A stretch of DNA of 36,589 nucleotides from an uncultured Actinomycetes bacterium (GTDB lineage Bacteria > Actinomycetota > Actinomycetes > Mycobacteriales > Mycobacteriaceae). The DNA lies in the NCBI GenBank assembly GCA_903877095.1, contig CAIRCP010000033.1, positions 1-36,589 on the forward strand, read 5' to 3'. The notes beneath the pieces are model-generated. The model did not search any database and was not told the origin of the DNA. It saw nothing but the letters and a program-made list of their open reading frames with translations. The number at the start of each line of letters is the position of its first letter. Positions within the stretch are counted from its first letter, which is position 1. Shown in pieces: positions 1 to 11,800 of the stretch. The position numbers and the translations under genes are program-made.

Positions 1-81
1 GAACCTGCCACCACGCTTACCCGCATCGGAGGGCATTACCGATTCGACAGCCGCCCAGAACTCATCAGAAATCACACCCAT
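1..81 (-). CDS. IS5-family transposase, N-terminal 27 residues (cut by window edge)
   Basis: Only the first 27 codons are visible, beginning MGVISDEFWAAVESVMP. The pattern 'I(S/T)DE.W..(V/I)E...P' followed by a Gly/Arg-rich stretch is the usual opening of IS5-family transposases of the two-reading-frame or DUF4096 type. An upstream in-frame GTG at 90 is an alternative start; ATG at 81 is preferred because it matches the usual beginning of the family. The gene points left out of the window, so nothing can be said about an intact catalytic DDE domain. Confidence 0.6.
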   Translation of the reverse strand, partial: MGVISDEFWAAVESVMPSDAGKRGGRF

Positions 82-137
82 ACGTGTCACCGCGAAATCG
101 TCGCTGTTCAACACCTTTCAATTCGGGAGACACGCCC
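1..137 (-). mobile_element. End of an IS5-like insertion sequence (partial)
   Basis: Read on the minus strand from 137, the segment opens with GGGCGTGTCTC, which resembles the terminal repeats of IS5-family elements, and leads within 56 bases to the start of a transposase. The plus-strand sequence just outside the repeat (from 138) runs straight into nucleotidyltransferase-like coding sequence, so the border is placed at 137. The flanking bases include TAG/CTAG, a plausible target site for this family. The other end of the element lies outside the window, so the target duplication cannot be confirmed. Confidence 0.6.
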
Positions 138-968
138 TAGGCCTACGCCGTATCGACGACGTCGATGTGTTGGTCTCGGAAGCAGACGCCGAACGGGCAA
201 TCGCGACGCTGTTGAACGCCGGCTATGCGGACGCCACACCCGAACAGTCGGTCGGTCGGCTTCAGCCACGCCCGGGCTTATCGGGCACCCCAGGGAGCCG
301 CAATCGACCTCCACTGGTGGGCATTCAAAACCGCTGGCGACGACAGCGGAATGTTCGAGACCGCCAGGACAGCGACTCTGCTGGGCGGGTCCGTGCTGGT
401 TCCATCGGCGACCGAGTGTCTGATATCCGCGGTGGCCGGCGCCTTCCAGGTCCACGGGTCCCCGAGGCTGCGGTGGATCACCGACGCGATGTTGCTTCTC
501 GAGAGTGCTGAGGTTGACTGGCCGATGTTGATTGAGCGCGCCCGGCGGCCCGGCGTCGCTCTGTCCCTCCACGAAGGCTTGGCTTACCTGGCACGCGAGT
601 TCGGGGCACCCGTGCCGGCATACGTGCTCAACGCGTTACATCAACTACCGGTCAGTTGGCGAGAGCGGGCCGCTTTCTGGGCAGCAATTCATCAACCACC
701 GGTGGGAGCAACTACTCTTCAGCGCTTGGAGCACCATCGAGCGCGCCGCCTTCACCCCTCGAACAACCTGCCCCGAGATTTGTTCTGGCACATGGCGCAG
801 GTGACGGGAGAACGCCGGCGGGATGTCCTGCTCCGCGCTCCGCGGACTGCGCTGCGCTCGGTGGTGTTCATCGTGCTCAGGTACGGCGACGTATCGGCCA
901 GGCGGTTTCGCGATGCGGGATTGCGCCGGTCGGCATCGGCGCGTCAAAGGCGTCGTCGAGATAGGTGA
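138..968 (+). pseudogene. Nucleotidyltransferase-like gene (NTP_transf_5 type), truncated by IS and frameshifted
   Basis: The sequence after the IS end reads GLRRIDDVDVLVSEADAER in one frame, which carries the D-x-D(V)-L-V motif typical of uncharacterised nucleotidyltransferases of the NTP_transf_5 kind. About 35 codons later the similarity moves to another frame (VGFSHARAYRAPQGAAIDLHW and onward to 968). The switch falls exactly on three tandem TCGG copies at 248-259; removing one copy restores a continuous reading through EQSVGFSHARAY. The 5' part, with the real start, is missing because the IS5-like element lies there. Both lesions argue that the gene is dead in this strain. Such genes often sit in polysaccharide or capsule loci, but no such neighbour is visible here. 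The family assignment is from motif recognition only. Confidence 0.6.
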
Positions 969-1078
969 GCATCGTCGCGACCGGGAGCGTAAGTCGTCGC
1001 TGGCGGGCCAGCCCGGTGAGTCGTATGCGAGAACGCGCGCGGACAACTCCTCCGACCGTGGCGATACGGCGCGAGCCA

Positions 1079-1249
1079 TCATGCCGTCGGCCGCATGAAC
1101 ATGACCTGCGCCGCCTTCGAGGCCGAGTAGGCCGGCCAGCCGCCCGTGATTGTGTGATGAACAGACGCGATCAGCACAATGGATCCGGGTGCGTGCGCCT
1201 TTTTCAGCTCCCTGCCGACCAGTTGCGTGAATCCATCTGGCCGAACTTC
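1079..1249 (-). pseudogene. Relic of a short-chain dehydrogenase/reductase (SDR)
   Basis: On the minus strand a 57-codon stretch without its own start contains GSIVLIASVHH, then YSASKAAQVMFMR. This is the classical SDR core: the catalytic Ser region followed by the Tyr-x-x-x-Lys pair. The reading is closed by TGA at 1079-1081, soon after the YxxxK, where a normal SDR would continue for another 90 or so residues. The Rossmann N-terminus is not found upstream. It is therefore a degraded fragment rather than a gene. It lies between the broken nucleotidyltransferase gene and the intact DosR operon and shows that the whole first 1.3 kb has been decaying. Confidence 0.55.
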
Positions 1250-1343
1250 CCCTTAGCAGCAGCTTTACGCAGGCCTCAGTGTTCGCGGCACCCTGGAATC
1301 TGTCAAATTTTTTAACGGTCCAGCAGATTGACCGCGAGCCGAA

Positions 1344-1363
1344 GCGGGGACTTCTGGCCCCTA
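1344..1363 (+). promoter_or_regulatory. DosR box upstream of the dormancy operon
   Basis: The core GGGACTTCTGGCCC at 1347-1360 matches the DosR consensus GGGACT-WW-AGTCCC at 11 of 14 positions, with both GGGAC and CCC ends intact. It lies 76 bases before the GTG at 1439, a normal distance for a DosR-activated promoter. The stretch from 1250 to 1343 holds nothing recognisable. A GGAGGGGG run at about 1420-1428 serves as ribosome binding site for the first gene. DosR control is inferred from motif and gene content. Confidence 0.75.
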
Positions 1364-1438
1364 GCCCACGGATCTCTCCGGTGCTGGGATCAATGAAGAG
1401 GCGGCATGGTGGGGGCCGCCCGGAGGGGGTAGGAATTC

Positions 1439-3484
1439 GTGACCCGTGCCATACGCCGGCAACAACCGCGCCGGGTGTTCAAAGATCGACGCGAGGCGGG
1501 CCGGGTGCTGGCCGGCCTGCTGCAGGCTTACCGAAGCAGGCCCGACGTCGTCGTGCTCGGCCTGGCCCGGGGCGGCCTGCCGGTGGCCTTCGAGGTGGCC
1601 CGCTCGATCGGCGCGCCACTGGACGCGTTCATCGTCCGCAAACTGGGTGCGCCGGGACATGAGGAGTTCGCGGTCGGCGCGCTGGCCAGCGGTGGCCGGG
1701 TGGTGGTCAATGACGACGTGCTGCGCGGCCTGCGGGTCACCCCTGAGCAACTCCGGGAGATCGCCGTCCGCGAGGCCCGCGAGTTGGAGCGCCGGGAGGC
1801 GGCCTACCGTGGCGGGCGCCCGCCGCTGAACGTCACCGGCAAGACGGTGATCCTGGTCGACGACGGCCTGGCCACCGGCTCGTCCATGATGGCCGCGGTG
1901 CAGGCGCTGCGCGACGCCGAGCCCGCCGAAATCGTGATCGCCGTGCCCGCCGCGCCGGAGTCCACCTGCCGGGAATTGGCCGGGCTCGTCGACGACATGG
2001 TGTGCGCGTCGATGCCGACGCCGTTCCTGGCGGTGGGTGAGTCCTTCTGGGACTTCACCCAGGTCACCGACGACGAGGTCCGTGACCTGCTGGACACCCC
2101 GACGACTGGACCGGCGGTCGAACGCGCCGTCGTGCCCACCCCGGCCGAGTTCGTGGCGGCGGCGGCGATCGACGCTCCCGGCGGGTTGCCGCCCACCGAC
2201 GTTCTCGACGACCTGATCGGCGACGCCCGGGTGGTGCTGATCGGCGAAAGCTCGCACGGCACTCACGAGTTCTACGAAGCGCGGGCCGAAATCACCAAGT
2301 GGCTCATCGAGCACAAGGGCTTCAATGCCGTTGCGGCCGAGGCGGATTGGCCCGACGCCTACCGGGTCAACCGGTACGTTCGGGGCCTGGGCTCGATGTC
2401 GGGGGACGAGGACGGTTCGCCGGAGGAGGCACTGCGCGGCTTCCAGCGGTTCCCGGCCTGGATGTGGCGCAACACCGTGGTCCGCGATTTCGTCGGCTGG
2501 CTGCGCTGGCACAACGGGAGATGCGCGGCCGACGGCCGGCGACAGACCGGGTTCTACGGCCTGGATCTCTACAGCCTGCACCGGTCGATGCAGGAGGTGA
2601 TCGGATACCTCGACACCGTGGACCCGGCGGCGGCCGCGCGGGCCCGGGCCAGGTACGCCTGCTTCGACCACTCCGCCGGCGACGACGGCCAGGCCTACGG
2701 GTACGCCGCAGCGTTCGGGGCCGGCCAGAGCTGTGAACGTCAGGCCGTCGAGCAGCTGGTCGAGTTGCAGCGCAAGGGGCTTGAGTACCTGCGTCACGAC
2801 GGCGAACCGGCCGAGGACGAGTTGTTCTACGCCCGCCAGAATGCCGTCACGGTGCGCGACGCCGAGGCGTACTACCGCGGCATGTTCGCCGGCCGGGTGA
2901 CGTCGTGGAACATGCGTGACAAGCACATGGCCCAGACCCTCGGCGCGCTGATCGAGCACCTCGACCATGCAGGCGACCCGGCGCGGATCGTGGTGTGGGC
3001 GCACAACTCCCACGTCGGCGACGCCCGGGCCACCGAGGTCTCCGCGGACGGACAGCTGACCATCGGGCAACTGGCCCGCGAACAGTACGGCGAATCGTGC
3101 CGGCTGATCGGGTTCTCCACCTACCAGGGCACCGTCACCGCCGCCGGCGACTGGGGCGGTATCGCCGAGTGCAAAACCGTCCGCCCGGCGCTGGCCGGCA
3201 GCATCGAGGAGTTGCTGCACGAGACCGGTAAGCCGGCGTTCATCGTGCCCACGCACGACGGCTCCCCGGCCGCCGCGGCGCTGGAGGTGGTTCGCCTCGG
3301 CCGGGCCATCGGGGTGATCTACCTGCCGCAAACGGAACGGCAGAGCCATTACTTCCACGTGCGGCCGTCCGACCAGTTCGACGCGATGATCCACATCGAC
3401 ACCACCCGCGCGCTGGAGCCCTTGGAGCCGACCAGCGAGTGGATCGCCGGACAGAATCCGGAGACCTATCCGAGCGGGCTGTAG
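1439..3484 (+). CDS. Phosphoribosyltransferase / erythromycin esterase-like fusion protein (Rv2030c-like)
   Basis: This 681-residue protein has two parts. Residues about 13-225 form a type I phosphoribosyltransferase fold with the PRPP-binding motif [11 protein letters not shown] at 137-147. From about residue 245 to 660 it is erythromycin-esterase-like, with [10 protein letters not shown] at 269-278 (Glu270 and His273 are the expected catalytic or metal-binding residues) and later HNSHVGDA. Length and domain order equal the Mycobacterium tuberculosis DosR-regulon protein Rv2030c, which is also 681 residues as remembered. The substrate of neither domain is known. The GTG start follows a strong purine-rich Shine-Dalgarno sequence. 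It is the first gene of the operon with pfkB four bases downstream, and the DosR box at 1344 implies hypoxic induction. Confidence 0.85.
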   Translation: MTRAIRRQQPRRVFKDRREAGRVLAGLLQAYRSRPDVVVLGLARGGLPVAFEVARSIGAPLDAFIVRKLGAPGHEEFAVGALASGGRVVVNDDVLRGLRVTPEQLREIAVREARELERREAAYRGGRPPLNVTGKTVILVDDGLATGSSMMAAVQALRDAEPAEIVIAVPAAPESTCRELAGLVDDMVCASMPTPFLAVGESFWDFTQVTDDEVRDLLDTPTTGPAVERAVVPTPAEFVAAAAIDAPGGLPPTDVLDDLIGDARVVLIGESSHGTHEFYEARAEITKWLIEHKGFNAVAAEADWPDAYRVNRYVRGLGSMSGDEDGSPEEALRGFQRFPAWMWRNTVVRDFVGWLRWHNGRCAADGRRQTGFYGLDLYSLHRSMQEVIGYLDTVDPAAAARARARYACFDHSAGDDGQAYGYAAAFGAGQSCERQAVEQLVELQRKGLEYLRHDGEPAEDELFYARQNAVTVRDAEAYYRGMFAGRVTSWNMRDKHMAQTLGALIEHLDHAGDPARIVVWAHNSHVGDARATEVSADGQLTIGQLAREQYGESCRLIGFSTYQGTVTAAGDWGGIAECKTVRPALAGSIEELLHETGKPAFIVPTHDGSPAAAALEVVRLGRAIGVIYLPQTERQSHYFHVRPSDQFDAMIHIDTTRALEPLEPTSEWIAGQNPETYPSGL

Positions 3485-3488
3485 CAGG

Positions 3489-4466
3489 GTGGTGGGCGTG
3501 GAGATCGTCACGCTGTGCATGAACCCGGCCCTGGATATCACGACAGTCACCGACGTCGTGCGGCCGACCGACAAGTTGCGTTGTGGCACACCGCGTTACG
3601 ACCCGGGCGGGGGTGGCATCAACGTCGCGCACGTCGCCGAAGTGCTCGGCACCCCGGCGACGGCGGTGTTCCCGGCCGGCGGCCCGGCCGGTGAACTGGT
3701 GCACACCCTGTTGGTCGCCGAAGGCCTTGCGGTGCAACGCATCCGGATCGGCGGATCGACGCGGGAGAGCCTCACCGTCAACGAGACCAGCACACAGCGG
3801 CAGTACCGGTTCGTGCTGCCGGGCCCGCAGCTGACGATCGCCGAGCAGGCCGAGTGCCTGCTGCGGCTGCGGCGCGCGGCGGCCGGCGGCCGCATCGTGG
3901 TGGCCAGCGGCAGCTTGCCGCCCGGCGTGCCCGACGACTACTACCAGCAGGTGTCGACGGTGTGCGAGGAACACGGCGCGACGTTCCTGCTGGACACCTC
4001 CGGCGGCGGGCTCACCCACATCAAATCCGGGGTGTTCCTGCTCAAGCCGAGCATCCGGGAGCTCCGCGAGGCTGTCGGCGCCGATTTGGCAGACGAGGCC
4101 GAGCAGGTCGCGGCGGCGCGGAGCCTGGTCAGCGGGGGCGTGGCCCGCCACGTGCTGGTCTCGAAGGGCAATCAGGGTGCGCTCCTGGTCGGCGCCGACG
4201 CCACGCAGCGGTTCGCCGCGGTGGACGTTCCGCCGGGCAGCGGTGTCGGCGCCGGCGACGCGATGCTGGCGGGGGTGGCGGTGGGCATCGCGCGGGGCTG
4301 GCCACTGAGCGAGGCGGTGCGGCTGGGCATCGCCGCCGGCGCGGCCATGCTGCTGACGCCCGGAACCACACCGTGCACCCGGGAGGACACCGAACGGCTG
4401 TTCCGGCAGACTGGGATGCCCAGCCCAGTAGTCCCAGCCGTCACGCCACCAGCACCGGAAGGCTGA
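3489..4466 (+). CDS. pfkB: 6-phosphofructokinase of the PfkB (ribokinase) family
   Basis: PfkB phosphorylates fructose 6-phosphate to fructose 1,6-bisphosphate in the cytoplasm. The 325-residue protein has the N-terminal substrate site MNPALDIT and YDPGGGGINVA (residues 37-47), typical of PfkB/LacC-type kinases. The C-terminal anion-hole and catalytic motif GVGAGDAM contains the general base Asp257. The GTG at 3489 lies four bases after the preceding stop; a second in-frame GTG at 3498 would give MEIVTLCMNPALD and is equally credible. Gene order after the Rv2030c-like gene matches the M. tuberculosis pair Rv2030c-pfkB (Rv2029c). In the dormancy operon it presumably keeps glycolysis going when respiration is limited. 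Identification is strong; physiological role is inferred. Confidence 0.88.
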   Translation: MVGVEIVTLCMNPALDITTVTDVVRPTDKLRCGTPRYDPGGGGINVAHVAEVLGTPATAVFPAGGPAGELVHTLLVAEGLAVQRIRIGGSTRESLTVNETSTQRQYRFVLPGPQLTIAEQAECLLRLRRAAAGGRIVVASGSLPPGVPDDYYQQVSTVCEEHGATFLLDTSGGGLTHIKSGVFLLKPSIRELREAVGADLADEAEQVAAARSLVSGGVARHVLVSKGNQGALLVGADATQRFAAVDVPPGSGVGAGDAMLAGVAVGIARGWPLSEAVRLGIAAGAAMLLTPGTTPCTREDTERLFRQTGMPSPVVPAVTPPAPEG

Positions 4467-4467
4467 A

Positions 4468-5310
4468 ATGACCGAGCCCCCAGCGGTATTCACCCCGCCG
4501 TCGATCGTGGTCGGCGTCGACGGTTCGGCGGCAGCGGAGCGGGCGGCGCGGTGGGCGGTCGACGAGGCCGTCGGCCGCGGGCTTCCCCTGCACCTGCTGG
4601 CCGCGTTCAGCGGCCCCGAGACACGCCGCCGGGCCGAGGCCGCGATCGGGTCCGCCGCCGCCGCCGTCGCCGCCGACGGCCATCCGGTCACCGTCACCAC
4701 CGAAGTGGTCACCGGGGATCCCGCGGCCGTGCTGCAGGCGGCGTCGCGAACCGCGGCGATGATCTGCGTCGGCGCGGTCGGACTCGACCAGGTCGACCAC
4801 CCCGTCGGCTCGACGGTCAGATCGCTGGCCGCCTCGGCGCACTGTCCGCTCGCGGTGGTGCGGGGCTCCGGCGGAAACGGGCGCGGAGCGCCCGGAGACG
4901 GTGGGTCCGGTTGGGTGGTGACCGAACTCGATGAGACACCCGACAGCGCGGCGGTCCTGCAGTACGCCGTCGACGAGGCGCGGCTTCGCGGCACCGCGCT
5001 ACGCGTGCTGGGCACCTGGCAGTCCGGCGGGAACGACGACGCAGCCCCCGACGAGCGCGGCCGGACGGTCCGCGCACACCTCGACCGGCGCATCGAGACC
5101 TGGAAACACCGCTACCCGGACCTCGACGTACTACCGGTGGCGGTGCCCGGCAGCGGGCTGGAGTACCTCGCCGCGCACGGCGCGGACATCGCGCTGATCG
5201 TGATCGGGGCCCGCAACGTCATCGCGGTCAACGAACTGCTCGGGCCGGCCGGGCTGACCGCCCTGCCGGATACTTCGGTACTGATCCTGGACAGACAGCG
5301 TCTGCTGTGA
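4468..5310 (+). CDS. Universal stress protein, Rv3134c-like, upstream partner of dosR
   Basis: The 280-residue protein contains two universal stress protein (UspA) domains. The first opens with IVVGVDGS and ends with the nucleotide-binding region [16 protein letters not shown], spaced like the Gly-rich ATP motif. The second domain lacks a clear Gly-rich motif and may be structural. Several stretches ([29 protein letters not shown]) recall Rv3134c, the gene that precedes devR-devS in M. tuberculosis, more than Rv2028c, which follows pfkB there. Its ATG begins one base after the pfkB stop, so translation is probably coupled. Function is not biochemically settled; binding of ATP by the first domain is inferred. 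Confidence 0.82.
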   Translation: MTEPPAVFTPPSIVVGVDGSAAAERAARWAVDEAVGRGLPLHLLAAFSGPETRRRAEAAIGSAAAAVAADGHPVTVTTEVVTGDPAAVLQAASRTAAMICVGAVGLDQVDHPVGSTVRSLAASAHCPLAVVRGSGGNGRGAPGDGGSGWVVTELDETPDSAAVLQYAVDEARLRGTALRVLGTWQSGGNDDAAPDERGRTVRAHLDRRIETWKHRYPDLDVLPVAVPGSGLEYLAAHGADIALIVIGARNVIAVNELLGPAGLTALPDTSVLILDRQRLL

Positions 5311-5335
5311 CCGGTCGGCGGTTATGGTTGCCGTC

Positions 5336-7719
<2,384 letters not shown>

Positions 7720-7734
7720 GCGGGCGTTTATCGT

Positions 7735-7760
7735 CCCCGCGCGCCGCCCATGGCGCGGGG
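7735..7760. terminator. GC-rich hairpin between convergent dosS and universal stress genes
   Basis: The arms CCCCGCGC (7735-7742) and GCGCGGGG (7753-7760) are perfect complements enclosing a ten-base loop. The hairpin lies 16 bases after the dosS stop and 21 bases before the stop of the opposing stress gene. There is no clear T-run, which is common in mycobacterial terminators. It could serve both directions. Confidence 0.55.
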
Positions 7761-7780
7761 CCCTCAGCCGGCTGGCGCCG

Positions 7781-8668
7781 TCATCGTCCCCGCGCGACAA
7801 TCACGGGCATGCGGGCGGCGTGCACCACCGCCGTGCTCACCGAGCCCAGCAGCATCCCGGCGAAGCCGCCGCGGCCGTGGCTGCCCACCACCAGCAACTG
7901 GGCCGACTCGGCCTGCTCGAGCAACTGGTGCGCGGGCCGGTCGGCGGCCACCACCCGGCGCACCAGCACGTCGGGATAGCGCTCCTGCCAGCCCGACAGC
8001 CGCTCGCTGAGGGTCTCCTCCCCCATGGCCTGCATGGTCGTCCAATCCACCCCGGGGAATTCGAACACCCCGGAGTCGCTCCAGGCATGCACGGCCACCA
8101 CATCCACCCCGCGGAACGACGCCTGCTCAAAGGCGATCTCCAACGCGTGTTCAGATGCCGGCGAACCGTCCACGCCCACCACCACCGGCGCCTGCGACGG
8201 GTGCGGCATCAACGGGTCCTCGTCATGGATGATCGCCACCGGGCAGTGGGCGTGATGGACCAGGCCGGTGCTGACCGAGCCGAGCAGAGTGCGCGCCAAG
8301 GCGCCCCGGCCGTGGCAGCCGACCACGATCATCTCGGCGTCGGTGGACAGGTCCGCCAGCACCGGGACGGCCGGTCCGCTGACCATCTCGGTGCTGATCT
8401 CCAGACGCGCGTCACCGGCCGCCTCTTGCGCCGTCGCGAGCGAGCGCTCCAGCAGCTTGGCGCCCTCACCCTCCTGCCAATGCAGATACGACGGCGGCAT
8501 GGGCACGTCCGGGAAGGCCATCACGGCCGGCGGCTGCAGGACGAAGACGACCTTGAGGGGCACACCGCGGCGGGCCGCGTCACGCGCCGCCCAGTCAACC
8601 GCCACCTTCGACGGCGGTGAATCGTCGACACCGACGATGATCGGCTTCGTGCCTGCCGGAGTTGACAT
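7781..8668 (-). CDS. Tandem-domain universal stress protein (Rv2005c-like)
   Basis: The 295-residue cytoplasmic protein has two UspA domains, each with an intact ATP-binding signature G-x2-G-x9-G(S). These are VGCHGRGALARTLLGS in the first half and VGSHGRGGFAGMLLGS in the second. Each domain opens with VGVD(D/G)S. The length and the phrase SGWQERYPDV match the M. tuberculosis DosR-regulon protein Rv2005c, whose neighbour there is otsB1 (Rv2006), exactly as here. The start ATG follows a good ribosome-binding sequence AGGAAGGA. The gene is divergent from the OtsB1-like gene, and a DosR-like site at 8767-8780 lies between them. ATP binding is inferred from the motifs; the biological role is unknown. 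Confidence 0.85.
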   Translation of the reverse strand: MSTPAGTKPIIVGVDDSPPSKVAVDWAARDAARRGVPLKVVFVLQPPAVMAFPDVPMPPSYLHWQEGEGAKLLERSLATAQEAAGDARLEISTEMVSGPAVPVLADLSTDAEMIVVGCHGRGALARTLLGSVSTGLVHHAHCPVAIIHDEDPLMPHPSQAPVVVGVDGSPASEHALEIAFEQASFRGVDVVAVHAWSDSGVFEFPGVDWTTMQAMGEETLSERLSGWQERYPDVLVRRVVAADRPAHQLLEQAESAQLLVVGSHGRGGFAGMLLGSVSTAVVHAARMPVIVARGR

Positions 8669-8766
8669 TTCACTGTCCTTCCTAAAACCCGTCCCGGTGA
8701 ACCGTTTCCGGCGTGCGGACGGCGCATTCCGCGGATGACCTTAGCCGCCCCGGGCCGAGCCGGTGA

Positions 8767-8780
8767 GAGGCATTGGTCCC
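8767..8780 (-). promoter_or_regulatory. Degenerate DosR-like site between divergent stress and trehalose genes
   Basis: On the minus strand the sequence GGGACCAATGCCTC keeps the GGGAC half and the AA centre of the DosR consensus; the second half is weak. It is 98 bases from the stress-protein start at 8668 and 36 bases from the trehalose-enzyme start at 8817, so it could serve either gene. Both genes have DosR-regulon counterparts in M. tuberculosis, which makes the site more believable than the match alone. Confidence 0.4.
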
Positions 8781-8816
8781 TGCTTGTCAGACCTGCACTG
8801 CCCTATCGTCGTTGTC

Positions 8817-11800
8817 ATGGGGAGTGATCGGGTGCGGATCGACCCGCGCTACATCGACGCCGTGCTGTTCGACCTCGACGGGGTCATCACCGGCACCGCC
8901 GCCATTCACCAGACCGTCTGGACGCAGATGTTCGACGAGTACCTGGGCACTCGCGCCACCTCCGAATCGGAGAACCACGGCCCGTTCACCGCCGAGGACT
9001 ACCGCCATTTCGTCGACGGCAAGCCCCGCTACGACGGGGTCCGGGATTTCCTGGCGTCCCGCGGCGTGACGCTGGCGTGGGGCTCGGCGGCCGACGAGCC
9101 GTCGGCGCAGACGGTCTGCGGACTGGGCAACCGCAAACAGCAGTTGTTCGCCGCCGTGATCGCCGGCGGTGTGCCGGTCTTCGAGTCGACGGTCGCGCTG
9201 GTGCGCCGGCTGCGCGACGCCGGCGTGCGGGTCGGAGTGTTCTCGGCCAGCCGCAACTGCCGGACCGTGTTGCAGAGGGCCGGGATCGACGGGCTGTTCG
9301 AAGCCCGGGTGGACGGGGTGGTCGCCGAGGAACTCGGACTGCCCGGCAAACCGGACCCGGCGATGCTGGCCGAGGCCGCGCAACGGCTCGAAGTGCGGCC
9401 GGGGCGCACGGCGGTGGTGGAGGACTCCGAAGCCGGCGTGACCGCGGCCCGGGCGGGTGGGTTCAGCCTGGTGATCGGGGTTGATCGCACCGGGGAGGTT
9501 GATCGCACCGGGGAGACGGGCGTCCGGCTGCGCGAATGCGGTGCTGACGTGGTGGTCGGCGATCTCGCCGAGGTGCAGGTGCGCTCGATCGCCCGGCGGA
9601 TGTCCGCCCTGCCCGACGCACTCGCCTCCTTCGGCCAGATCGCCGGGGTGGTGTCGGCCCGCCGGCCGGCGATCTTCTTCGACTTCGACGGCACCCTGTC
9701 GCCGATCGTCGAACAGCCGGGGGCGGCCGCGTTGACGCCGGGCGCCGACAAGGCCCTGCGATCGCTGGCCGCGCTCTACCCCGTCGCAGTGCTGTCCGGC
9801 CGCGACCTCGCCGATATCCGGGACCGGGTCGGCATACCGGGCCTGTGGTACGCCGGCAGCCATGGCTTCGAGATGGTCGGCCCGGACGGGTCCTATCACA
9901 GCAATGAGACTGCAGCACAGGCGATCCCGCTGCTCGAACAGGCGGCCGGCGAACTCTCCGTACAGCTGGTGCAGTACCCGGGCGTGGCGGTCGAGCACAA
10001 GCGGTATGCCGTCGCCGTGCACTACCGCAACGCCGGAGCGGAGGCAGCCGCCACAGTGACCGCGGCGGTGCACAACGTCGGCAACCGCCTCGGCCTGAAG
10101 GTGACCTCGGGCCGCAAGGTCGTCGAACTGCGGCCGAACATCGCCTGGGACAAGGGCAAAACCCTGGAGTGGATCGTCGACCAGATCGCCGGCGAGGAGC
10201 CGCTGCTGCCGATCTTCCTCGGCGACGACCTCACCGACGAGGACGGCTTCGACGCCGTCCTGCACGACGGGGTGGGCATCGTGGTGAGCCACAACGAAGA
10301 CGGCGACCGGGCCACCGGTGCCCGGTTCTGTCTGGCCGATCCCGACCACGTCCGCGAGTTCATCGAACGACTGGTGCAACAGTGCGACATCGACCGCCAG
10401 ATGATGTCCAGCCCTTGGTCTTTCACCTTCGGCGGCTACATCCCCGACCAGGAACGGCTGCGGGAGGCGCTGTGCGCCGTCGGCAACGGCTACCGGGCCA
10501 CTCGCGGTTGTGCGCCCGAGGCCGACGCCGGCGAGTTCCACTACCCCGGCACCTACGCCGCCGGTGTCTACAACCGGCTCACCGACGAGGTGGCCGGTGT
10601 GCAGATCGAGAACGAGAGCCTGGTCAACCTGCCCAACTGGCTGTCGCTGAAATTCCGCGTCAACGGCGGCGACTGGTTCGACGCGGACTCCGCCGAACTG
10701 CTGTCCTACCGGCAGAACATGGATCTGCGGCAGGCGGAGTTGACCCGGGAGTTCAGGTTCCGGGATCCGGCGGGCCGCACCACCAGGGTGCTCCAGCGCC
10801 GGATCGCCGCGATGCACCTGCCGCACGCCTGCGCGCTGGAGACCACCCTGTGGGCCGAAGACTGGTCGGGCACCGTCGAATTCCTGTCGATGATCGACGG
10901 CGACGTCCGCAACTCCGGGGTGGAGCGGTACCGCGCGCTCTCCGATGATCACCTGGTCGCCACCCAGACCCGCGAATTATCCACGGATTCAGCCCTTTTG
11001 GTGTGTCAGACGGTGCAATCGCGGATCCCGATCGCGGTCGCCGCGCGCACAACGGTCTGGCGCGGGGAGGCACCTCTGGCCGCCGACATCCGGTTCGTCG
11101 ACGAGCCCAGGCGGACCGGCCACGATCTGGTGGTCCACCTCGACGCCGGCGAGTCCGTCACGGTGGAGAAGATGGCCGCGATATTCACCGGGCGGGATCA
11201 CGCCATCGCCGAACCGGGCGACGCCGCCGCTCGCTTACTGACCGGCCTCGGCCGCTACGGCGAGTTGCGCGACGGCCACATCCGCGAGTGGGCCCATCTG
11301 TGGGAGCGCTTCGACATCGCCTTCGACGAGAGTCCCGACGCACTGCGGGTGGTCCGACTGCACCTGCTGCAACTGCTGCAGAGCGTGCCCAACCGCGCCG
11401 AGGATCTCGACGCCGGCCTGCCCGCACGCGGCCTGCACGGCGAGGCCTACCGGGGGCACATCTTCTGGGACGAGTTGTTCGCCTTCCCGGTGCTCAATCT
11501 GCGCTCCCCGGCCAGCACCCACTCGCTGTTGCAGTACCGCTACCGGCGGTTGCCGGAGGCCCGCCGGGCAGCGCGGGAAGCCGGCTACGACGGCGCGATG
11601 TTCCCGTGGCAGTCCGGCAGCGACGGCCGCGAGGAGAGCCAGAAACTTCATCTCAATCCGAACTCCGGCCGGTGGAATCCCGACGCCAGCGCGCGGGCCC
11701 ATCACATCGGGATCGCGGTGGCCCACAACGTCTGGCAGTACTACCAGGTGACCGGCGACCTGCAGTATCTCGTCGACTACGGCGCGGAGATGCTCGCCGA

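Noticed and set aside
965..1315. 116-codon plus-strand frame
   Set aside because: Arg-rich, no family pattern, and it covers the minus-strand SDR relic.
1361..3589. 742-codon open frame antisense to the Rv2030c-like gene
   Set aside because: High-GC shadow of a strongly conserved gene on the other strand; its protein shows no family pattern.
3240..5093. 617-codon antisense frame across pfkB and the stress gene
   Set aside because: Spans two real genes with conserved motifs; Arg/Pro/Ser-rich shadow.
8763..8816. Longer start for the trehalose fusion enzyme
   Set aside because: The added 18 residues are non-conserved and would place the DosR-like site inside the gene; ATG 8817 gives the usual N-terminus.
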